Shown piece after piece: positions 49,874 through 59,424 of a stretch of 64,000 nt of DNA. Origin of the DNA: a virus; the IMG/VR virus record IMGVR_UViG_3300042391_000634, positions 62,001-126,000 of that record; one strand, given 5' to 3'. Below the pieces are notes generated by a model. That model made no database searches. It was not told the origin of the DNA and saw only the letters and a list, made by a program, of their open reading frames with translations. Position numbers and translations under genes: made by a program. Position 1 is the stretch's first letter. Each line of letters starts with the position of its first letter.

Positions 49874-50230
49874 ATGATAACATTATTTAAAGACCCATTT
49901 TTTAGAGGATTGGATACGAAGGGATTTCTATCTACTCCTGAAACTAACATCGAAAAAGATGAATTAGGATACACGGTATCCATAAGTGTACCTGGATTAA
50001 CAAAGGACAACTTAAAAATTTTAACCAAAGAAGGTGTATTAAAAATTACCTATCAAAAAGAAGAGAGTGATAATACACATCATTTTATTGGAAGTTTTGT
50101 GAAATCCTATAATATTCCAGAAGATGTTAAAGAAAAAGATATCGAAGGAAAAGTTGAAAATGGAGTTCTAACTCTCTCATTACCAATTGATAAGAAGAAA
50201 AGTTTGGAGAGATTGATTTCATTAAATTAA
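49874..50230 (+). CDS. Small heat-shock protein (Hsp20/alpha-crystallin)
   Basis: 118 residues. ELGYTVSISVPGLTKDNLKIL, then VLKITYQKEESDN, then SFVKSYNIPEDVKEKDIEGKV and NGVLTLSLPIDK form the alpha-crystallin beta sandwich with the IPE and NGVL motifs. The C-terminal extension is short. Acts as an ATP-independent holdase; it may protect phage assembly. Divergent from the unfoldase and shares its operator-like region. Confidence 0.93.
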   Translation: MITLFKDPFFRGLDTKGFLSTPETNIEKDELGYTVSISVPGLTKDNLKILTKEGVLKITYQKEESDNTHHFIGSFVKSYNIPEDVKEKDIEGKVENGVLTLSLPIDKKKSLERLISLN

Positions 50231-50235
50231 ATTTT

Positions 50236-50268
50236 TTTGTTTTAAATTTTTTTTTATGGATATATTTG
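50236..50268 (+). promoter_or_regulatory. Bacteroidota-type host promoter TTTG-N21-TATATTTG
   Basis: TTTG (50236-50239), 21 nt, TATATTTG (50261-50268), upstream of the first KTSC gene by 29 nt. Confidence 0.7.
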
Positions 50269-50297
50269 CGTAGATTTATAATATAAAAATTAACACC

Positions 50298-50549
50298 ATG
50301 TCAGTAAAAAAAGAAAAAATCAACGGAAAAATGATTGAGGTTTCAATCAAGTCAACAAGTGTAAACAAAGCAACTTACGACGCTTTAAAAGAAAACTTGA
50401 GAGTATCTTTCGTAAATGGTAGCATTTATGAATACCAAGGAGTTCCATCTACAACTTTTACAAAGTTTAGATTGGCTAAGTCGCAAGGTAAGTTCTTAAA
50501 CGAGAGTATCGTTAAGACTTACAAATACAAAAAAGTTAGAACTATCTAA
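50298..50549 (+). CDS. KTSC-domain protein, copy 1
   Basis: 83 residues. Matches the KTSC domain: LRVSFVNGSIYEYQGVPSTT, then FTKFRLAKSQGKFLNESIV, then KTYKYKKV. About 42% identity by eye to the next copy. Promoter of host type and a strong terminator follow. Confidence 0.82.
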   Translation: MSVKKEKINGKMIEVSIKSTSVNKATYDALKENLRVSFVNGSIYEYQGVPSTTFTKFRLAKSQGKFLNESIVKTYKYKKVRTI

Positions 50550-50557
50550 TTAAACTT

Positions 50558-50587
50558 AAACCCCTCTAAATGAGGGGTTTATTTTTT
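50558..50587 (+). terminator. Rho-independent terminator
   Basis: AAACCCCTC/GAGGGGTTT stem followed by a T-run on the plus strand. Confidence 0.85.
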
Positions 50588-50588
50588 G

Positions 50589-50597
50589 GTATTTATT
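50589..50597 (+). promoter_or_regulatory. Late-type promoter box GTATTTATT
   Basis: GTATTTATT directly after the terminator, 26 nt upstream of the second KTSC gene. Confidence 0.5.
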
Positions 50598-50623
50598 ATC
50601 TATAATATAAAAAACATTATAAT

Positions 50624-50869
50624 ATGGGTATAACATCAGAAAACATTGACGGAAAACTTATTACCGTTATCATCCAATCATCCAATCTTAAAGAGTCTAC
50701 TTACAATACAGAAACTGAAGATTTAACCGTTATATTCAATAACGGAAGTATTTATGAATATAATAAAGTTCCTTGGCAGAAGTTTACCAAATTTAGGTTA
50801 GCGGAATCACAAGGAAAATATTTTAACGAGAATATCGCTAAAAGTCATAATTACACAAAAAAAGGATGA
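50624..50869 (+). CDS. KTSC-domain protein, copy 2
   Basis: 81 residues; same order as copy 1: LTVIFNNGSIYEYNKVPWQ, then FTKFRLAESQGKYFNENIA. Overlaps the nucleotidyltransferase-like gene by 4 nt (ATGA). Confidence 0.82.
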   Translation: MGITSENIDGKLITVIIQSSNLKESTYNTETEDLTVIFNNGSIYEYNKVPWQKFTKFRLAESQGKYFNENIAKSHNYTKKG

Positions 50870-51618
50870 GTTTATTTGAAGAACTTATTGAGGACAAAAA
50901 GAAAGACAAACAAATTGTAAAATCTTTCGAAACAAAAGAAACTTTATCTAACCAAATATTTGGGGAAGAAAAAGGTCATTTTGTTATGCGTGACGAAATT
51001 AGAAAAAGATTATTAGAAATTTCAAATGATTTTATTGAGAGTTTGGGTGTTGAATTTTTTATTCACGATGTAGTTCTCACTGGATCTTTAGCGAACTATA
51101 ATTGGTCACAATACTCTGATGTTGATTTACATATCCTTATTGACTTTGAAGAATCCAAATATGAAATGGATATTTTAAAAGAGTTTTTTGATGCAAAGAA
51201 AAACGTGTGGAATGAAAAACATGACATTATAATAAAGGGATATGATGTTGAAATTTATGTTCAGGATGTAAATGAACCACATATTTCATCTGGAGTTTAT
51301 TCAATATTACATAACAAGTGGGAAATTGAACCTAAAAAAGAAACACCAAATATTGACGATAGAAAAATATTAGAGAAGGGAGAAGACTTTGCAAAAAGAA
51401 TAGACCATCTAATTAAAACTCCAAAAGACGTAACAATTGACCATCTTGAAAATCTTAGAAAGAAGATAAAAGAGTTTAGACAGAGTGGTCTCGAATCCGG
51501 TGGAGAATACTCCTATGAAAACCTAACGTTTAAATTATTAAGAAGAAACGGATATATTCAAAAACTTTTAAAGCTAAAAACACAACTAATAGATAAGAAA
51601 TTGTCTATAACACAATAA
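50866..51618 (+). CDS. Nucleotidyltransferase-fold protein
   Basis: 250 residues. VLTGSLANYNWSQYSDVDLH, then ILIDFEES, carries the G-S and D-x-D of the Pol-beta superfamily (near residues 69-88); a third acidic strand YDVEIYVQDVNEPH follows. The C-terminal part is helical. Acceptor unknown (tRNA-end or protein modification are possibilities). Coupled to the second KTSC gene. Confidence 0.78.
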   Translation: MSLFEELIEDKKKDKQIVKSFETKETLSNQIFGEEKGHFVMRDEIRKRLLEISNDFIESLGVEFFIHDVVLTGSLANYNWSQYSDVDLHILIDFEESKYEMDILKEFFDAKKNVWNEKHDIIIKGYDVEIYVQDVNEPHISSGVYSILHNKWEIEPKKETPNIDDRKILEKGEDFAKRIDHLIKTPKDVTIDHLENLRKKIKEFRQSGLESGGEYSYENLTFKLLRRNGYIQKLLKLKTQLIDKKLSITQ

Positions 51619-51646
51619 CTATACCTATTTTTTTCTATATATCTAT

Positions 51647-51655
51647 GTATTTATA
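51647..51655 (+). promoter_or_regulatory. Late-type promoter box GTATTTATA
   Basis: GTATTTATA 35 nt upstream of the 51691 ATG. Confidence 0.6.
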
Positions 51656-51690
51656 GGATAAGAATAAGTATATCTTAACAATTTTATAAA

Positions 51691-52677
51691 ATGGCAGAAT
51701 TAAAACCACTAGGAAGTGAAAAATTAAACGGGGACGACAAATTAAAAAGAATCCTTGAGTTAACATACTTCAACAGTAACAAAAATAACAGTCGTTCTTC
51801 GAGTAAACCCGAATTAGTGAAAGAATCTAAAAACGGGGGTGTATATGGTGTCGTTAAAGAAAAAGACGGTTACTATGTAAAGAGAGGATTAAATGAATCA
51901 TCACTCGATTATATCGGTGGGATGTTCATGAAGAACAAGAATAAGTTCTCTTCGTATGCCGAAGCGTTCAAACGACTTGATTTGTTGAAAGGACAAGAGG
52001 AATTACAGGAAGCAACAAAATATGTGTTGAAGCAAAACAAACCTCAACAAGAGGCACCAATTGCTGAACCATCTATGGATTTACCTCCATCACCTGCAGC
52101 TGATGCATCAGGTGACGTTCCTCCCCCACCTGTAGATGGTGGTGCTCCAATGGATACACCTCCTGTTGAAGGTGGTGAAGATGAGGATGGTGGTAAGAGG
52201 TCATCTTATATGGCTGAAGCTCAAAAATATGCTGGTAAATTAGGTCAAGAATTGAGAGATTTACATGATAGAATGGAAAGTGATGATATTAAGTATATTT
52301 TAAACATGGTTATTTCTGCGGTTGATTTAGATAAATTATCTGACGAAGATATTGAGGATATTGCAACTAAATTTGAAAGAGAGGAAGAAGAAGGTGGAAT
52401 GGGTTCAGAAGAACCAACAGGTGAAGAACCTTCACCATCACCTGAAGAGGCCCCTTCAGATATGAACGAATACGATTCAATGTCAGCATTAGATGAGTTT
52501 GTTAATACTCCAATGGATACTAACGAACCATCAGATGTTCAAGATATTGATTTATCAAAATATGCAATTAAAGAAGAAGGAATGGACGATGAAGAAGTTC
52601 AAGAATTAGACTTAGATGAAATGAAAAGTGAAATTAATAACGCAATAGGGTCAACGTTAAGCAAATATTTTAAATAA
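51691..52677 (+). CDS. Acidic, Pro-rich head-associated protein candidate
   Basis: 328 residues. N-terminal soluble segment (GVYGVVKEKDGYYVKRGL), then Pro/Asp/Glu-rich disordered parts and a central helical domain (AQKYAGKLGQELRDLHDRM). No family known. Similar acidic composition to the next genes and scaffold; located directly before the head module. Function unknown. Confidence 0.7.
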   Translation: MAELKPLGSEKLNGDDKLKRILELTYFNSNKNNSRSSSKPELVKESKNGGVYGVVKEKDGYYVKRGLNESSLDYIGGMFMKNKNKFSSYAEAFKRLDLLKGQEELQEATKYVLKQNKPQQEAPIAEPSMDLPPSPAADASGDVPPPPVDGGAPMDTPPVEGGEDEDGGKRSSYMAEAQKYAGKLGQELRDLHDRMESDDIKYILNMVISAVDLDKLSDEDIEDIATKFEREEEEGGMGSEEPTGEEPSPSPEEAPSDMNEYDSMSALDEFVNTPMDTNEPSDVQDIDLSKYAIKEEGMDDEEVQELDLDEMKSEINNAIGSTLSKYFK

Positions 52678-52680
52678 AAA

Positions 52681-53082
52681 ATGCATCTAATATATGTCAA
52701 TGAAATTGGGTCAGATTACAAAGGTCAAAAACAATACGAATTCGTATTCAGTGAGACCACTGAAATTGATATGGGTGATTGGTTCGTTATACCTGCTTCG
52801 GCTAACCAACGATCTAAATCGCCTGACATCGAATATGTTGATGTAGTTGGTTTATTGAAAGATACAGATTTACAATTAGAACTTATTCAGAACTCCGATT
52901 ATTTCGGAGTTATTGATGCTGTAGATGGTGTAATTTCGTTGGCTTGGGAAAAGTTTGATTTTGATAATACAGAAGAAAGACTAACATTTAAGTTTGCGGA
53001 ACCAATTGAAAACGTAACAAAAAAATTAAAATCAAGAGGATTTATCCTCTTAAAAGAAGAAATAAAATTCAAGGAATCATGA
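52681..53082 (+). CDS. Unknown small protein of the head region
   Basis: 133 residues. Compact alpha/beta (KQYEFVFSETTEIDMGDWFV). No domain recognised. It overlaps the next gene by 4 nt (ATGA) and lies 3 nt after the previous one. Confidence 0.7.
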   Translation: MHLIYVNEIGSDYKGQKQYEFVFSETTEIDMGDWFVIPASANQRSKSPDIEYVDVVGLLKDTDLQLELIQNSDYFGVIDAVDGVISLAWEKFDFDNTEERLTFKFAEPIENVTKKLKSRGFILLKEEIKFKES

Positions 53083-54314
53083 AAAGAACAGAATTAATCG
53101 GAAAACTTTTAAAGGAAGGATTTTCTGAAAAGACATTAGTTAATTTTAGCGATAACCAATTAAAACAATTGGCTTCGAGAGTATTAGGTGAGGGGGAAAC
53201 AGATGAGGACATCATGGTTTCTAAAAATGATCCTGAATTACAGAAAAAAGTTGCCGATGCTAAACAAGGTGGTAAAACCATTGAGACATACGAGGAGTTA
53301 AAAGGTAAACAATCTAAAATTGACAAAAACAAGAATGGTAAAATAGATTCTGATGATTTTGCAATTTTAAATAAAGAGAAGAAAGGTGAGGTTAAAGAAA
53401 CTGAGGACTGTTGTTCAAAATGTGGTGAAAAGACTTGTAAATGTGAAAGTGTAAATGAGGTTGATATGGGTTTAACTATTAAAGGTTCAAAATCAAGTAG
53501 TTCATCTGTATTTGGTGGATCACCTAAAAAACCAAGTTCTCCTAAAAAGAAATCTACCCCTAAGAAAAAGGAAGAAGGTGAAACTGAAGAGGGAGAAGTG
53601 GATGAATCATTAAACGGTCTTATGCTTGGTGTAATTAAAGATAAATTAAGTAAAGATTTAGGTAGAGAACCTGAGAATCACGAAATTGATAAAGCACATG
53701 AAGATTTTGTCAACAGTTGGAAAAAAGACAATGAATCTAAAGAAAAAAAGAAAAAAGGATTCGCAGTAGGGAAACAACCTTCACCAAACTTTAACGGTCA
53801 TAAAAAGAAAGAAGAAGAAAAAGAGGGTGATTATCACAATGAAAGAAGTGAAAAAGCATTAGAGAAATCTAAAGAAGATTTCCCACAACTTAAAAATATT
53901 AAAAAATGTGATGATTGTGGAAAGGTTGAATCTAAATGTAAGTGTAAAAAAGAAGATGTTAAAGAAATAAAAAATTGGGTTAAAGGTTTGGTAGAGAACA
54001 AAGAATTTCATAGCTTTACGTCTAAAAACGAAATTATGGAACTTATTCAAACTAAACTAACTGAATCAAATACAATGGTTCAACACGGACCTAAAGTTAA
54101 AAAAGGACACAACGGTATTCCTGAGTTTATGTCATATGATGCTATTGTAAGTGCGGAACCAAAAACTGCACCATCAAAACCAGCACCATCAACTAAACCT
54201 GGTACAAGACCTACACCAACAAGAAGAGAAGACCCAAGAAAAACTCCTTTTCAACCTGGACCTGGACCAAACCCTAAACCAAAGGCTAAGATAGCTGAGG
54301 AGAAAAAAAAGTAA
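53079..54314 (+). CDS. Protein with leader, EF-hand loop and two Cys-rich motifs
   Basis: 411 residues. Leader MKRTELIGKLLKE before Gly, with L-K-E. At about 85-100 a canonical EF-hand loop DKNKNGKIDSDDF; at about 108-124 CCSKCGEKTCKC, and near 270-285 CDDCGKVESKCKC, zinc-knuckle-like. Lys/Glu-rich linkers; Pro-rich end. Candidate internal protein that binds Ca2+ and Zn2+; unknown family. Confidence 0.7.
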   Translation: MKRTELIGKLLKEGFSEKTLVNFSDNQLKQLASRVLGEGETDEDIMVSKNDPELQKKVADAKQGGKTIETYEELKGKQSKIDKNKNGKIDSDDFAILNKEKKGEVKETEDCCSKCGEKTCKCESVNEVDMGLTIKGSKSSSSSVFGGSPKKPSSPKKKSTPKKKEEGETEEGEVDESLNGLMLGVIKDKLSKDLGREPENHEIDKAHEDFVNSWKKDNESKEKKKKGFAVGKQPSPNFNGHKKKEEEKEGDYHNERSEKALEKSKEDFPQLKNIKKCDDCGKVESKCKCKKEDVKEIKNWVKGLVENKEFHSFTSKNEIMELIQTKLTESNTMVQHGPKVKKGHNGIPEFMSYDAIVSAEPKTAPSKPAPSTKPGTRPTPTRREDPRKTPFQPGPGPNPKPKAKIAEEKKK

Positions 54315-54320
54315 TCTAAA

Positions 54321-55715
54321 ATGCAATTTTCTAAGAAAAAACTGTTATCTTTAATTAAAGAAAATTTGAACGAAATGCCGATGGATTTTGATAGTCAGGA
54401 TAGACCTGACCAAGGGGTGCAAGATAAATTAGCGGCGGGGGAAACTCCACTGAAAAAAATACCTTTCCCAAAAACTGGAAATGAACCTAATAACAATTTC
54501 CAAGAACTTTTAGCTTCAGAAAGATATAAGCAAGTTGTTGATAAGATGAGACAATATACTGGTGCAAATACCCCTATGAGAGGTATGGAAGGATTGACTC
54601 CATTGATGCAACAAATGATGAGTGCTCATAATCAAATTTTATCATTTGAACAAAATCATAGAAGAGAATTAGAACAATTGGCGGTTGAATTAGTTATTAA
54701 GGAATTAGGTGTTCCTGAAGGTTCAGTTCAATATGATGCAAGAATTATTGGTATGGGTGAATTTAACCCTGAAGATTTTGGTCATGACCAAGAAGAAGAA
54801 GGTGGTGAAGAAGGTGGTGAAGAAGAAATGAATTTTGGTAATGAAATTGAAATTGTTAATGATTTAGAGGAACTTGATTTGGAGAAAGCAAAAAGAAGAT
54901 TTATAAATACAATTATACAAGGTGCTTCTAAAAGAGGTCATTACATGTATCATTATGTTGAAGATAGGGTTAGACAAATTGTTGGTAACGATAATATTAT
55001 AGGTTTATATGGTATAATGATGTCAGTAAATGATGCATTATATTGGCAACTACCTGATGATACCATGAAATCAATGGGACAATCTGGTTCGGTTGCTGGT
55101 AGAGAAGATGTAGACAGACAAACAGACCCACCAACAATTAAAGCAAGAGCGGTAAACTTTCCAGTTTTAATTCACGAATTAATTAAAGGAACATTAGAGT
55201 TGGTTGCGTTACAAGGTAGAAAAAGAGATGAGGAAGGTAATGAAGAAGATTTTACTGATGTTGAAGAAAGTGAAGATACATTAGAAAAGGAAATGTGGGA
55301 TTTACGTTTAGGACCAGCAATTTGGGATAGAATTAGATCTAAATTTCCTGAAGATGTGTTAACCGATGAAACTAAAGGAATTATTCAATTAATGGTATTC
55401 CAACATATATTCAAAAAACCAGCAAAGGAATTCTTAGTGTTCATGAAAGAAATAGTTTCCAATTCAGAAAATGGAAATCGTTTAATGGAGACTTTAGTTC
55501 GTGCAATTGAAGAAGATATTAACAATTATGAATACGAAGAAACAATGTCAGAATTTGATGAAGATTTAACAAATATTTCTGACGAAACAGATAACGACGA
55601 ATTAAAGAATTTTATATCAGGAATACCTGGTATTAGTTTATCTAATGATAATGACGAAGAGGATGACGACGATGACCTCTTTAAAGAGTTAGGTTTAGAT
55701 AGACCTACGAAATAA
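54321..55715 (+). CDS. Acidic head-region protein with capsid-targeting-like leader
   Basis: 464 residues. Leader MQFSKKKLLSLIKE before Asn (I-K-E). Predicted mostly helical with Glu-rich loops (QEEEGGEEGGEEEMNFG); the C-terminus is very acidic (NDNDEEDDDDDLFKELG). Immediately precedes the terminase. Function unknown. Confidence 0.72.
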   Translation: MQFSKKKLLSLIKENLNEMPMDFDSQDRPDQGVQDKLAAGETPLKKIPFPKTGNEPNNNFQELLASERYKQVVDKMRQYTGANTPMRGMEGLTPLMQQMMSAHNQILSFEQNHRRELEQLAVELVIKELGVPEGSVQYDARIIGMGEFNPEDFGHDQEEEGGEEGGEEEMNFGNEIEIVNDLEELDLEKAKRRFINTIIQGASKRGHYMYHYVEDRVRQIVGNDNIIGLYGIMMSVNDALYWQLPDDTMKSMGQSGSVAGREDVDRQTDPPTIKARAVNFPVLIHELIKGTLELVALQGRKRDEEGNEEDFTDVEESEDTLEKEMWDLRLGPAIWDRIRSKFPEDVLTDETKGIIQLMVFQHIFKKPAKEFLVFMKEIVSNSENGNRLMETLVRAIEEDINNYEYEETMSEFDEDLTNISDETDNDELKNFISGIPGISLSNDNDEEDDDDDLFKELGLDRPTK

Positions 55716-55718
55716 TAC

Positions 55719-55748
55719 AAAGGTGGTTTACTTAAACCACCTTTTTTT
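55719..55748 (+). terminator. Rho-independent terminator
   Basis: Perfect 11-bp stem AAAGGTGGTTT/AAACCACCTTT followed by T-run; ends the 51691-55715 unit. Confidence 0.87.
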
Positions 55749-55757
55749 GTATTTATA
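55749..55757 (+). promoter_or_regulatory. Late-type promoter box GTATTTATA
   Basis: GTATTTATA 5 nt upstream of the terminase ATG, directly abutting the upstream terminator. Confidence 0.6.
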
Positions 55758-55762
55758 CATAT

Positions 55763-57538
55763 ATGAATACCAGAGCAGAACAATTAATGGAGTATGCTAA
55801 GATTATTAAAGATACCCCATACGCCCTTAGAACATACCTTCAAACATTTGATAATACACAGAAGAAGTATGTTCCAATGGATTTGTTTGAGGACCAAATT
55901 CAATTAATTAAGGATTACGAAGACTACAACGAAAACATCACAAGAAAGTATAGACAGGCCGGCGTTACAACAGTAACAGCTGCATGGTTATCAAAAAAAT
56001 TACAATTAGCAAAACCCGATAATCCTGAGAGAGTTCTACTTATTGCGAACAAACGTGATACTGCGGTGGAGATGGCTAATAAGGTTAGACATTTCTTAGA
56101 ACAATGGCCTGATTGGTTAAATGTTGGGTTCTCACCTGATAAAAACTCAGAGAGTAGATTTAGATTAAATAACGGTTGTGAGGTTAAGGCGGTTGCAACA
56201 TCGGCGGATGCCCTTCGTGGTTATACACCTACCATACTTGTATTTGATGAGGCTGCATATATTGAAGCGGGAGATGATTTTTGGGCTGCATCTATGGCGT
56301 CCCTATCAACGGGTGGTAAGATTATTCTTATTTCCACACCAAATGGTTATGACGCTATCTATTACGGTGTTTACGACCAAGCATTACGTGGAATCAATGA
56401 TTTCCATATAACAGATTTAAGGTGGTTTAAAGACCCTCGTTATACTAAAGATTTACGTTGGATTAAATGTCAAGATATCTGTCACTACATGTTGAATAGA
56501 GAACAGTATAACGACGATGAGGTTGTTTTATATGACTTTGACATGAAAGAATATCTAAAACTTTTAGAGGACGGTTATAAACCGTTTTCATCTTGGTTTG
56601 AGTCAATGTCTAAGAAATTTAAATACGATAGACGTAAGATTGCTCAAGAATTGGAATGTGATTTCTTAGGTTCAGGAGATGGTGTTATCCCTGGTGATAT
56701 TCAAGAGAATATTGCTAAGAACATGATTAGAGAACCTATTGAGAAATACATGCAGGCCACTTTTTGGCAATGGAAAGAACCAATTATCGGTCATCGTTAT
56801 ATTATGGGTGTGGATGTGAGTAGAGGAGATAGTGAAGATTTTTCAGCAATATCAATTATCGATTTTGACGATAGAGAACAAGTTGCAGAATATATCGGTA
56901 AGATACCTCCCGATGACTTAGCTGCGGTTGCATATAAATGGGCTATCTTATATGGTAACGCATTTATCGTAACGGATATTACAGGTGGAATGGGAGTTGC
57001 CACATCAAGAAAATTGACTGAGTTAAATTATAAAAACGTTTATATTGAGGGAATTAATACGCAAAATATTTGGGACTATAATGCTAAGGCGATGGAGAAA
57101 ATACCAGGTCTTAACTTTAATAACAAAAGAACTCAAATTGTTGCTGCGTTTGAAGAACAACTTAGAAAGGGGTTTATTGTTAGATCTGCAAGATTATTAA
57201 ATGAACTTAATACGTTTGTTTATATGAATGGTAGACCTGACCATATGAAAGGAACACATGATGATGCCATTATGGGTATGTCAATGGCATTATATGCTGC
57301 CGATGTATCATTTAATTTATTACAAAAGAATGAAAACGCAAACAAAGCAATGTTAGATTCTTGGACTATGACTGAAAGATCATATGAGACAAGTAAATCA
57401 TTCTATTCATATGGTACTGCATTTGATCAGATAGGGTCGATGGGAACAGATAACAATAGTTTATATTATCAAGATAACTCAAACGTAAGTAAACAAGCAT
57501 ATCAAGAGAATTCATGGTTATTCGGTAAGCGTAAATAA
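55763..57538 (+). CDS. 17: Terminase large subunit (T4 gp17-like)
   Basis: 591 residues. ATPase: RKYRQAGVTT at 61-70 in the Walker A position, Walker B TILVFDEAAY (157-166) with catalytic Glu163, coupling motif ISTPNGYD. Nuclease: GVDVSRGDSEDFSA near 349 and HDDAIMGMSMAL near 500 supply acidic metal ligands. The usual Walker lysine (T4 RQLGKTT) is Val here; a Lys two residues before the RQ may substitute, as in lambda-type deviant boxes. Confidence 0.96.
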   Translation: MNTRAEQLMEYAKIIKDTPYALRTYLQTFDNTQKKYVPMDLFEDQIQLIKDYEDYNENITRKYRQAGVTTVTAAWLSKKLQLAKPDNPERVLLIANKRDTAVEMANKVRHFLEQWPDWLNVGFSPDKNSESRFRLNNGCEVKAVATSADALRGYTPTILVFDEAAYIEAGDDFWAASMASLSTGGKIILISTPNGYDAIYYGVYDQALRGINDFHITDLRWFKDPRYTKDLRWIKCQDICHYMLNREQYNDDEVVLYDFDMKEYLKLLEDGYKPFSSWFESMSKKFKYDRRKIAQELECDFLGSGDGVIPGDIQENIAKNMIREPIEKYMQATFWQWKEPIIGHRYIMGVDVSRGDSEDFSAISIIDFDDREQVAEYIGKIPPDDLAAVAYKWAILYGNAFIVTDITGGMGVATSRKLTELNYKNVYIEGINTQNIWDYNAKAMEKIPGLNFNNKRTQIVAAFEEQLRKGFIVRSARLLNELNTFVYMNGRPDHMKGTHDDAIMGMSMALYAADVSFNLLQKNENANKAMLDSWTMTERSYETSKSFYSYGTAFDQIGSMGTDNNSLYYQDNSNVSKQAYQENSWLFGKRK

Positions 57539-57579
57539 TCTTTAGTTTTTCATAATTTTAGTTTATATTGTAAAGAAAA

Positions 57580-57588
57580 GTATTTATA
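57580..57588 (+). promoter_or_regulatory. Late-type promoter box GTATTTATA
   Basis: GTATTTATA 4 nt upstream of the portal ATG. Confidence 0.6.
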
Positions 57589-57592
57589 TATA

Positions 57593-59422
57593 ATGGCAAA
57601 CCAAAATTTAACTGTATTTCAGAAATTAACAAAGATGTTTGGTTATCCGGGAAAACCTCAGGTAACACAAGCGCCTTCATTTAATTTTAATAAAGACGAA
57701 TTATTAAAGACAGACAGTAAAGAAGAATATGAGAAAGCAATGTTACAGGCTCAACAGAGTCAGTATGTTGCAGACAAATGGACTAAATTAGATCAGTCTC
57801 TTTATAATCAATCGGTTTATTATGAACCAAATAGATTGGCGGCATATTACGATTATGAGGCAATGGAGTTTACTCCAGAGGTTTCGGCGGCATTAGACAT
57901 ATACTCGGAGGAGTCCACCACAATGTCAGAAAAGGGTCAAATTTTAACAATATTTTCTGATTCGGATAGAATTAAAGAAATATTAGAGGACCTGTTTAAC
58001 AATAGATTAGATGTTAATACAAACTTACAAATGTGGACTAGAGGTGTTTGTAAGTATGGTGATAATTTTGTTTATTTAAAATTAGACCCTGAAAAGGGTA
58101 TTGTTGGATGTCAACAATTACCGAATATTGAAATAGAAAGACTAGAAGGTGCTGCAGCTAAAGGAACAACTCAAAATAGAGACACAAAGATTCCATCAAG
58201 AGAATTAAGGTTTCAATGGAAAAATAAAGACTTGGAATTTCAAGCATGGGAAATTGCTCATTTTAGATTATTAGGTGATGATAGAAAACTTCCTTATGGA
58301 ACTTCTATGTTGGATAAGATTAGAAGAATTTGGAAACAACTTTTACTTGCTGAGGATGCAATGTTAATTTACAGAACATCGAGAGCACCTGAAAGACGTG
58401 TATTCAAAGTATTCGTTGGTAATATGGACGATAAGGATATTGAATCTTACGTTCAACGTGTTGCTAACAAATTTAAAAGAGACCAAATTTCAGATCCTCG
58501 TAATGGTCAAGTTGATATGAGGTATAATCAGATGGCGGTTGACCAGGATTATTTTATTCCTGTTCGTGACCCATCACAAACTAGCCCAATTGAAACATTA
58601 CCTGGAGCACAAAACTTAGGTGAGATTGCTGATATTGAATATATTCAAAAGAAAATGTTAGCGGCGTTACGTATACCTAAAGCTTTCTTAGGATTTGAAG
58701 AAGTTGTTGGTGATGGTAAGAGTTTAGCATTAATGGATATTCGTTTTGCCAGAACTATTAACAGAATACAAAAATCATTAATACAGGAATTAAATAAAAT
58801 TGCTCTAATTCAATTATACCTTTTAGGTATGGAAGATGAGTTAAATAATTTCTCATTATCATTAACTAATCCGTCGGCACAATCTGATTTATTACGTCTT
58901 GAACAATGGAAAGAAAAGATTACACTTTACAAAGATGCAACATCAGACCAATCACAAGTTGGTATCTTACCTGTATCACATACATGGGCTAAGAAGAACA
59001 TTCTTGGATTTAGTGATTCTGAGGTTATGTTAGATTTACAACAACAACGTTTAGAACGTGCATTAGGATTTGAATTAACGAATACTCAGAATGTTATTAA
59101 ACGTTCAGGTGTGTTTGATGAAGTGGATGCTAAGTATGGTATTCCTGAAGAGGATAGAGAAAAAGCAATGGAAGCTGCAGGTGCAGAAGCCGGTGGAGAT
59201 ATGGGTGGCGGAATGGATATGGGTGGAGGATCACCAGCGGCACCAGCACCAACAGGTGGAGGTGAAGAACCTTTAAGTGAGTCTACCAAATCAAAGAAAT
59301 CAAAAATATTAGGTATGTTGGGTGAAGAAAAGGAAGATTTTAATGTTCTATTTGATATGGAAAGAGCACAACAGAATATTTATGAGATAGAGACTAAAAT
59401 AAATGATATTTTAAACGATTAA
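57593..59422 (+). CDS. 20: Portal vertex protein (T4 gp20-like)
   Basis: 609 residues (T4 gp20, 524). NRLAAYYDYEAMEFTPEVSA, then ALDIYSEEST, APERRVFKVFVGNMDD, DYFIPVRDPSQTSPIETLPG and AALRIPKAFLGFEEVVGDGK (the portal helix region) are characteristic. The C-terminal 100 residues (after about 510) are Gly/Ala-rich plus a leader-like tail (LSESTKSKKSKILGMLGEE) beyond the usual end. Nucleates head assembly and anchors packaging. Confidence 0.95.
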   Translation: MANQNLTVFQKLTKMFGYPGKPQVTQAPSFNFNKDELLKTDSKEEYEKAMLQAQQSQYVADKWTKLDQSLYNQSVYYEPNRLAAYYDYEAMEFTPEVSAALDIYSEESTTMSEKGQILTIFSDSDRIKEILEDLFNNRLDVNTNLQMWTRGVCKYGDNFVYLKLDPEKGIVGCQQLPNIEIERLEGAAAKGTTQNRDTKIPSRELRFQWKNKDLEFQAWEIAHFRLLGDDRKLPYGTSMLDKIRRIWKQLLLAEDAMLIYRTSRAPERRVFKVFVGNMDDKDIESYVQRVANKFKRDQISDPRNGQVDMRYNQMAVDQDYFIPVRDPSQTSPIETLPGAQNLGEIADIEYIQKKMLAALRIPKAFLGFEEVVGDGKSLALMDIRFARTINRIQKSLIQELNKIALIQLYLLGMEDELNNFSLSLTNPSAQSDLLRLEQWKEKITLYKDATSDQSQVGILPVSHTWAKKNILGFSDSEVMLDLQQQRLERALGFELTNTQNVIKRSGVFDEVDAKYGIPEEDREKAMEAAGAEAGGDMGGGMDMGGGSPAAPAPTGGGEEPLSESTKSKKSKILGMLGEEKEDFNVLFDMERAQQNIYEIETKINDILND

Positions 59423-59424
59423 AA

